From positions 7,383,001 through 7,447,000 of the forward strand of contig JAPTOF010000020.1 in the NCBI GenBank assembly GCA_028554755.1: a stretch of 64,000 bases of DNA. The letters run 5' to 3'. The position numbers were made by a program, and so were the translations under genes. Below are positions 57,216 to 64,000 of this stretch, one piece after another (the stretch's first letter is position 1; each line of letters begins with the position of its first letter). Below the pieces are notes generated by a model. The model searched no databases. It was not told the origin of the DNA and saw only the letters and a list, made by a program, of their open reading frames with translations. Source of the DNA: Cordia subcordata (taxonomy: Eukaryota; Streptophyta; Magnoliopsida; Boraginales; Cordiaceae).

Positions 57216-58592
57216 ATGGTGTTACTCTCCTCTCTCATCTCCCTCATCTCTCTCGTCTCTCTCCTCTCCTTCTCAGATCTCTCCTCCGCCGCATTCGACG
57301 ACTACCTCAAACTCCCCCTCCTCCACAACCACCCTTATCCTCCTCCACCCTCCCAAGCCCTCTCCTCCGACACCCTCCGCCTCTCCACCCTCTTCTCCTC
57401 CCGCCACCGCCACCGCCACCGCCGCAACAGTCGTCCTCAGCTGCCACTTACCTCTGGAGCATCCTCCGGCTCCGGACAGTACTTCATTACCCTCCACCTT
57501 GGCTCCCCACCTCAACCCCTCCTCCTCGTCGCCGACACCGGCAGCGACCTCATCTGGGTCACCTGCTCCGCCTGCCGGAACTGCTCAGCCCGCCCGCCTC
57601 ACTCTGCTTTCTTGGCTCGCCACTCAGCTACATTTTCGCCATATCATTGCTATGAGCCGGCTTGTCGACTCGTTCCTCACCCTAGGCACGTGCCATGCAA
57701 CCATGCACGTCATCACAGCACGTGCCGCTACGAGTATTCTTACTCTGATGGGTCCGTGACTAGTGGGTTCTTTTCACGTGACACGACGACGTTTAGCACA
57801 AGGTCGCATAAACAAGTCAAATTCCCGAAGCTGGCTTTTGGTTGTGGCTTTCACGTTTCTGGGCCGAGTGTTTCGGGCCCCAGTTTTCATGGTGCTCAAG
57901 GGGTATTGGGCTTGGGCCGCGGGCCCATTTCGCTGTCATCACAATTGGGCCGGAGGTTCGGGCACAAGTTTTCGTACTGCCTCATGGATTACACCCTAGC
58001 TCCGCCTCCGACGAGTTATTTAATAATCGGAGGAAGTCAAGGAAACGACGTCGTTAACGGTTCGAGGATGAGCTACACACCGTTGCTAACCAATGCTCTC
58101 TCTCCAACGTTTTATTACATTGGCATTGAGATTGTGTTCATCGATGATGTGAAATTACCGATAAGACCTTCGGTTTGGGCCATTGATGAGTTGGGCAATG
58201 GTGGGACGGTTGTGGACTCAGGGACCACATTGACCTTTCTAGCCAAGCCAGCTTACGATCGCATTCTAGCCGAGTTCAAGCGGCGCGTGAAGCTTCCCAA
58301 GCCGAGTGAGCCGATAACGGATTTTGACTTCTGTTTTAACGTGTCGACCGGGTCAACACCGAGTCTACCCAGGCTGAGTTTCAAACTCGCCGGTGGCTCA
58401 GTATTCGCGCCACCCCCTCAGAACTGCTTCATCGACACCGCAGAGGACGTCAAATGCTTGGCATTGCAGCCGGTCATATCCCCGGAGGGGTTCTCCGTGA
58501 TTGGCAACTTAATGCAGCAAGGTTTTGTCTTCGAATTCGACAAGGACCGGTCGCGGCTCGGTTTCACCAGACGCGGTTGCGCGATTCCATGA
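57216..58592 (+). CDS. Nepenthesin-type aspartyl protease (family A1B), secreted
   Basis: Intronless, 458 residues. Residues 1-26 are a Leu/Ser-rich signal peptide ending near SSAA. A short proregion with a His/Arg run follows (about residues 61-72). The mature enzyme has both catalytic motifs, DTGSDLIWV (Asp107) and DSGTTLTF (Asp334), and the flap Tyr in YSYSDGS. Between them is the nepenthesin-specific Cys-rich insert (CSACRNC, CYEPAC, CNHARHHSTC). It ends with the typical SVIGNLMQQGFVFEFD and RLGFTRRGCAIP. It cleaves peptides at acidic pH in the apoplast or vacuole; similar Arabidopsis proteins have roles in development and stress, but no substrate can be assigned. The first 300 bases are markedly C-rich compared with the rest, a common GC gradient in plant genes. 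All key residues are present and the length is normal. Confidence 0.96.
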   Translation: MVLLSSLISLISLVSLLSFSDLSSAAFDDYLKLPLLHNHPYPPPPSQALSSDTLRLSTLFSSRHRHRHRRNSRPQLPLTSGASSGSGQYFITLHLGSPPQPLLLVADTGSDLIWVTCSACRNCSARPPHSAFLARHSATFSPYHCYEPACRLVPHPRHVPCNHARHHSTCRYEYSYSDGSVTSGFFSRDTTTFSTRSHKQVKFPKLAFGCGFHVSGPSVSGPSFHGAQGVLGLGRGPISLSSQLGRRFGHKFSYCLMDYTLAPPPTSYLIIGGSQGNDVVNGSRMSYTPLLTNALSPTFYYIGIEIVFIDDVKLPIRPSVWAIDELGNGGTVVDSGTTLTFLAKPAYDRILAEFKRRVKLPKPSEPITDFDFCFNVSTGSTPSLPRLSFKLAGGSVFAPPPQNCFIDTAEDVKCLALQPVISPEGFSVIGNLMQQGFVFEFDKDRSRLGFTRRGCAIP

Positions 58593-60420
58593 CTCACCGA
58601 GTCACACGTCACGTATATTCTTTTCATTTTTTTTTCTATTTTTAAAAAAAAAAAAAAAAAGAAAATCCATTTAAGGAGCATGATAGTAGTTTGCTCATTG
58701 CTGTTCATTAAATCACGAGTGCAATGAAATTGAATATGTCGATTTGTTGGTTCAACGCGATTATTGGATGTCACTCGTCCTTTTTTTTTTTGTAATGAGA
58801 CACACATAACGGCCAATGTGTTGGAAAAAAAAAAAAAAAGAAGGAAGAAAAGAAAGTGAAAAATGCGTTTGATTTAGTGTGTGATGTGTGTGTGTGTGTT
58901 TGATACTTTCACGTGAATTGATTTATGAATATGGGGGAATGGGGTATGTGTTGGCGGGTGGCAACTGTCTTTATCTTTGTCGCAGGCTTTTATTAGCACT
59001 TTCTACTTATCAGCTACATGGTCGTGCAATTATTAATGAAAACTATTGCAATATCTAAAGATCCGTTCCCATTGGAATTTGAATTATCTTCTTATATTAT
59101 TCAAATATCTTTTATTTATTTATTATTTGCTTATAAATATCATGATTGTTTACATGCACTAATAAAAAAAAAAAAATCAAAACTGTTTATAAGTACTTAC
59201 TATTTATAAGCCCGTAAAAATAAGCAAAGTCAAATAAGTTCTTAATGACGATGTATTATTTAAATTATTTTATAAAATAATCACTGAGCTCTTAAGGTTT
59301 ATAAAAAAGAACTAGAGAAACAAAAGCGCTAGTAAAGGAAGCATACCAAGTAGACATATATTTAAAATGATAAATAGGCAAACAGACGAAAAAGATGACA
59401 TTTAGTATTTCTTTTCTGAAATTGTTAGACAAGGTTCCCCTTTCTCATAATTGGATGGTTATTCTTTCCATGGGGTTATTTTATGTAGTGTACTTTGTTT
59501 TTGAAGCCACATGAGTTGGCTAATTGCTTTTTTTTATATTATTAGTTAATATATAATATTTTTTTTATCAAAAACAGAAAATCACTATCCTATATCAAAT
59601 ATTATTCTGGGTTGGTTGTACCCAAAATAGTAATTTCCTCTGCTATCTTATAGTTTGCTATCTAATATGAAGCGCTGTTAATTATTCACTTATTAGGTTC
59701 AGCATTCTATTATCACAAAAAGTAAATTCAAAGTTAGCAACCACAAGGTTTGCTAAATGTTAATGTTCATAAACAATCTAATCTGAATCACTTATTCGAG
59801 GTGATGCATTTTGCAATGCACTAACTGAAACCGATTTTAGCGAGTGAATATATTTGTTTAATATATGTAAAAAAAAAATCACTAGTTTAATAGTCTAATC
59901 ATTTTTAATAACGATATTTGTAAACCTTCATGTACCAAAAAAAGGCAGCTTCCTCGTACAATAATTGGTTTAGCTTGCTTGCATGATTGGCAATTCATAT
60001 TCCAAGCTGTATGCTGGTCATTTCAAAGAAAATATCTCGAATGAAATTGACAATTTTCGGATAAAAAAAAAAAAAGAGAGAAAGAATAAAAAAGATATTC
60101 CTATTCGTTAGTTCTTCAGCCGGATCCGGATAGGATTTTTTCTCAATTAAAGTTTTATTTTAACATTCTGGCAAAGTATTTTAATTATTTATTTTATTCA
60201 AAAAAATTAAAATTTAATTTTCTTCTTATAATTTAAAACTTGAAATTAAAATATATAATTGGTATTATTAACTTAATCGGACCAAAAAGGTCAATCTCGC
60301 TAATTGGTTAGTAATCAAATTTGTGCATCCCTGTACTTGGGTATTGGGTTGTACAGGGTGAAGCGCATTAATAATTAAGGCCATATTGGTTTGACTAGTC
60401 AATCTTTTAACAAGGTGTTA
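58593..60420. other. Protease 3' UTR and spacer
   Basis: AT-rich with A- and T-runs (about 58645-58660, 58781-58790, 58827-58839). At about 59060-59245 a block with TTTGCTTATAAATATCA and AGCAAAGTCAAATAAG resembles the MITE at 60421-60962. No gene. Confidence 0.45.
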
Positions 60421-60962
60421 AGGGGCTGTTTGGCTAAGCTTATTAATTGGTCAAATTAGTCTATAAGCTGCCTTTTTTAAAATATATATACATACATATA
60501 TATATATATGTATATACACATATGTATGAATGTGTACATATATATGTATGTATATATATATATAGATATATATATACATACATATATATGTGTGTATGTA
60601 TGTATGTATGTATACGTTTGGCTAACTTCCTTACAAGTCACTTTTATGTGTCTATAATTAAGCAAGGCAGCTCGACTTCTTTTGTGCCAGCTTATAAGCA
60701 TTAGTTGTTTGACCTAGAAAAGCCTTTTTTGACTTTAAAATTTTTAGATAATTTAACGTTAATTAATAAAAAGTCTTTTTATTTTTTTTAATTTACACTA
60801 CTATTTGTAAGCACCTATTTAATAAACATGTCATTAGCTCATAAGTACATATTATTCAAACATTCATCTATTTATTTATTACTTGCTTACAAATATCAAA
60901 TTTTTTTTATACACACCAGTTGCCTATGAATACAAAAAAATAAGCAAAGCCAAACAAGGTCT
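60421..60962. mobile_element. MITE of the CTGTTTGGC type with TA/TG microsatellite expansion
   Basis: Left GGGGCTGTTTGGCTAAGCTT and right, reversed, GACCTTGTTTGGCTTTGCTT are imperfect inverted repeats. Between them lies a TATA/TATG/CATA microsatellite at 60480-60615. Similar motifs occur at 29837-29957 and 59060-59245. Target duplication not resolved. Confidence 0.55.
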
Positions 60963-63246
60963 TAGTTAAAACTAAAAAGTGACCAGTGGTTTGTTTTAAG
61001 TATCAGGATTTGTTTGGCATAATTACGAAATTTTTACTATTGAGCCGTTAGCATTTAGCAATAAAGTTTTGGCTAGAAGTATGATTGATCAAAAAATCTT
61101 AATTGTTTGATTTTGTGTTCTAATTGTTAAACTTTTAACTATTTTGAGGGTAGCATTAAACTTTTGAAATTATAAAGCATATATTTTAGAAAGAAGAAGA
61201 AAAAGAACTTCTTGTATGATATAAAATATTTTCATCAAAGCCTTTCTCAAAAAATTCCAAATTGAAGCTTTGGTTTTCTTTTAAGAGGTCTTTACAATAT
61301 AGACCAAACAAATCAAAATTTTCGGTTCTAAACTCACAAAATGATGTTAAGTGTCTAAAAATTGCACCGTCGATGTTTAATAATTTTCACTTTTCCTGAA
61401 TAAGTAAAACAATTTCTGGAGTTCTTTCTGTTTAGGTTATTTGCATTCTTCAATTGTCAAGAATTTCTTACGAATTGAACAATTTAATTTGATTGTAAAT
61501 CAAATAGCTAAACTAAATTTTATTTAATTAAGTGAATCTCAGTCATATAGATCGAACGAAATATTCACTACTCTTATAGAGAAGTAATTTTTTTTAAAAA
61601 AAAAAAATTACTTTTCCCATATACTAAAAGAAGGAAAAAGAAAAAATGTCAGGGCAAACCTTAATCTATTGCTAGCTCAACTGAATGATTGACCAAGAAA
61701 GCTAGTTCCTTTTTATATCAACGGTTATTAACTTTGCCATCATCATGAATATAATTCTCTCTTTTCCTTTTGACTGGCATCCTCATATAATTGATATGAT
61801 AAATTCAAGCAACTTTTGATGAGAAAACGACTAGACTTGCCAGTGCGTGATTCTTGGCCAAGCACCAACCAACAAGTTTATTTCTTTCCCATGCAATTAT
61901 GTGTTTTTATTGGTGGTTTCCACCTCTCTAGCTGGACGTACTATTGATCATTAGCTTTCCCTTTGTTCCTTTTCATAAATTTTGAAAAAAAAATTCAAAG
62001 GCTTTTTCATTTTCTGGCTCCCACCAAGCTTTTTCTTCAATTGGCATTATTTTGCTACCATTTTGGAGTAATCATTAATAGCCAGTAGTATTTTCCTCCA
62101 TCGTACTTATTGTCTGAGTGAGAAGTTATACTGTGATCGATAGTTTAAACCATTTCATAATATATATGTTGTGTTTGTTATATGCTTATCTGAAATCTTA
62201 AGTCTGAAATGCATGTAATGCTTATCTGAAATCTTAAATTTGTAATACATATAATTTTACATCTATTTCAGATTAAAATTTCAAATAAGCATATATGACA
62301 AATATAGTAATAATATATTATGAAAAACTTAATAAATTGCAAAAATGTTTTATAAGAACTCTATATAATCATTTCATTGCAATCACACCAACGTTCTTGT
62401 GATAGGCCCCAGACAAGATGATTGTTTGCTGTCAATGTTGGGAATAGATTATTTTGATCTTGTCTAGATCTAAGTCTATGTAGCTTTAGGTGATGAATCA
62501 GAGAATCAGTCGCGGTCAACCAAGGTCTCGAGAAATAACTAAGAGTTTAATAATTTTACTCGTTGAACAACAATTTCTATACTGCCGAAATGAAGTCATG
62601 TTATAAGCCTAGAGACTCTGTTGGACCCTATAAGCAAGAGCCATGCCATAAAGGGGCTGGAAGCCTGCACGGATATTTCACATTAATCCCAAACACTAAA
62701 TGTTTCGTGTAATTAAAGCCTCGCAGCAAGATACTTGGTGCACAAGCATTTGTTACCTATGTGATACACGACCTCAATTTCTATGACTCCAACACATAAC
62801 ATGAATAAGTAAAATTTAATAGTTTTCAATTATTGGTATCATCTAATTGTAATTATATCAATATTAAGAATAATTAAATCTCGTTTATAACGTCATGTAT
62901 ATAACATTATAAGTAATTCGTTTTCTTCAAAAACTGGGCAGCTTTTTCTTCAATGTTATCACCCGTCAGAGAAGAATTATTGCTTGTCATGAGGAGTATA
63001 ATGGTGAGCTCTCCAGAGAAGATGGCTGGAGATAGAAAACAGTCGAGGTTTGATGGGCAGCAAGAGTAAGAGGCACTGAGAAACAGTTGTGTTGACAGGA
63101 GAAAGATTCAGCTTTTTATTTATTCCTCTCACATGACAAGAAAAATAACACACACACACACAACACACAACACACACAAAAAAAAGGTTCCCTGAAATGG
63201 CCGCCTCTTCAATTCGTGCGGTCAGGGCTTCTTTACAACTTGTGCG
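60963..63246. other. Long spacer, no gene seen
   Basis: AT-rich to about 62400, then more balanced. A (CA)n run at about 63150-63178. On the minus strand GGAATAAATAAA at about 63112-63125 could be a polyadenylation signal for the remnant at 63247-63426. Confidence 0.45.
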
Positions 63247-63426
63247 CTATCTCACACAGTTCTTTGCATACAGACAGATATAGGATGTCAAACCAAGTTC
63301 ATATTTGATCCACGCCATTTTCATGAATTCCTCTAGACAATAAAGAAGATTCCCATGAATTCCTCGTTCAAGCACTTCTTCGGCTTTCCATAATTTCTTC
63401 CCGTTTTCAATCGCTTCGTCAATCAT
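63247..63426 (-). pseudogene. 59-codon coding remnant, likely last exon of an unrecognised gene
   Basis: An ATG at 63426 opens a frame to TAG at 63247-63249 with strongly protein-like content: IDEAIENGKKLWKAEEVLE, then GNLLYCLEEFMKMAWIKYEL. The frame is open eight more codons upstream before a stop, without an obvious splice acceptor, and just beyond (about 63465) LTR-like sequence begins. An AATAAA-type signal lies about 125 bp downstream. It looks like the C-terminal end of a helical protein cut off by a retrotransposon. I do not recognise the family. It could also be a short intact exon of a gene extending past the window. Confidence 0.45.
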
Positions 63427-63464
63427 GTAAAAGAGTTGATAATGTGCAAATTACCAGATTTAGG

Positions 63465-64000
63465 GTAGACCTAACTGGGTGCTCCGAATTAGCTCAGGCC
63501 GACTTGTAAAAGAAGAGACAGAACGTGTGAGATCTAGTGGCACGATCTAGGGGACACTGGTGCAGTGCCAGCCAAAGACCCTCCGATGCTCAAGTTAGTA
63601 TGAGATCCTAACTCAAATAAGTAGGCAAGTGTTTACGTTATATATGTCGTTCCTATATCCTTGCAGCAATAGTCTATTTATAGTAGCCAATGGAGTAGTC
63701 TTTGGATTTATATAGGACACTGGTCGAGCTCATCCATGAGGTTGACAAGCTTATTTGATGAGCTTGCAATCTTAGAGTTCAAATAGGAGACTTAATTATA
63801 GCTGGCCTTAAGCTTATCGCCTTAGGAGTTTTCTCATCTTATCCAAGTAATCAGCATGGGTTGGCAACAAGCACCCTATGGGTTGGGGCAACCTATATTT
63901 CATAAAGCCCATTGGGTCGGATTGGGTCATGTCATCCGCCCCTTTGATTTAATATGAGCTCACATCTGAGTTCATTTTGAATCAACAATAGATTTTGCTG
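63465..64000. mobile_element. LTR-retrotransposon-like sequence, open at window end
   Basis: GC-balanced sequence with GGACACTGGTGCAGTGCCAG and CTCCGATGCTCAAGTTAG, phrases I associate with plant LTRs and which recur in altered form near 44500-44540. No coding, no second LTR in view, so the call is tentative. Confidence 0.4.

Noticed and set aside
57206..57655. 149-codon Pro/Leu/Arg-rich frame overlapping the protease start
   Set aside because: It is a shifted reading of C-rich codons; the protease frame has signal peptide and catalytic motifs.
60447..60704. Tyr/Ile-rich frames on both strands
   Set aside because: They are translations of a TATA/TATG microsatellite.

Overview
The window is nuclear DNA from a flowering plant, almost certainly a eudicot. 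The evidence is GT-AG introns in a CHUP1 gene, plant-specific gene families (TCP, CLE, nepenthesin-type aspartyl protease, plant sulfotransferase), AT-rich spacers, and abundant degenerate plant transposons including an LTR element primed by initiator tRNA-Met. I cannot name the species. There are no operons; genes are single units separated by repeat-rich spacers.

Layout. 1-4.1 kb: the 3' two thirds of CHUP1 (chloroplast positioning on actin), seven exons in view. 6.7-7.2 kb (minus): a small one-pass membrane protein of a plant family without an assigned function. 15.4-15.7 kb (minus): an intronless CLE signalling-peptide precursor ending in a CLE9-13-type dodecapeptide. 30.1-31.1 kb (minus): an intronless cytosolic sulfotransferase. 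42.7-43.9 kb (minus): a CYC/TB1-clade TCP transcription factor. 57.2-58.6 kb (plus): an intronless secreted aspartyl protease. 63.2-63.4 kb (minus): an unrecognised 59-codon coding remnant next to LTR-like sequence.

The rest is spacer shaped by mobile DNA. Several non-autonomous elements can be bounded by target-site duplications (TSDs): a CACTA MITE (3-bp TSD), a 916-bp and a 429-bp Mutator-like foldback element (each a perfect 10-bp TSD), three hAT-like elements (8-bp TSDs, one perfect), three SINE-like retroposons (11-16 bp TSDs), and a 2.7-kb Copia-type LTR element that keeps LTRs, primer site, polypurine tract, gag and a broken protease but no reverse transcriptase. A 5'-truncated LINE with poly(A) tail, a degenerate RNase H remnant, a composite short-LTR (TRIM-like) array and a 35-bp minisatellite were also found.

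The largest structure is a diverged segmental duplication (about 21.9-27.7 kb versus 30.0-36.7 kb). The sulfotransferase lies in only one copy; the matching point in the other copy is empty. The genes do not form a visible pathway. I saw no clearly new biological system; the most useful leads are the duplication around the sulfotransferase, the bounded transposon families, and the small genes and remnants that automatic annotation would probably miss.
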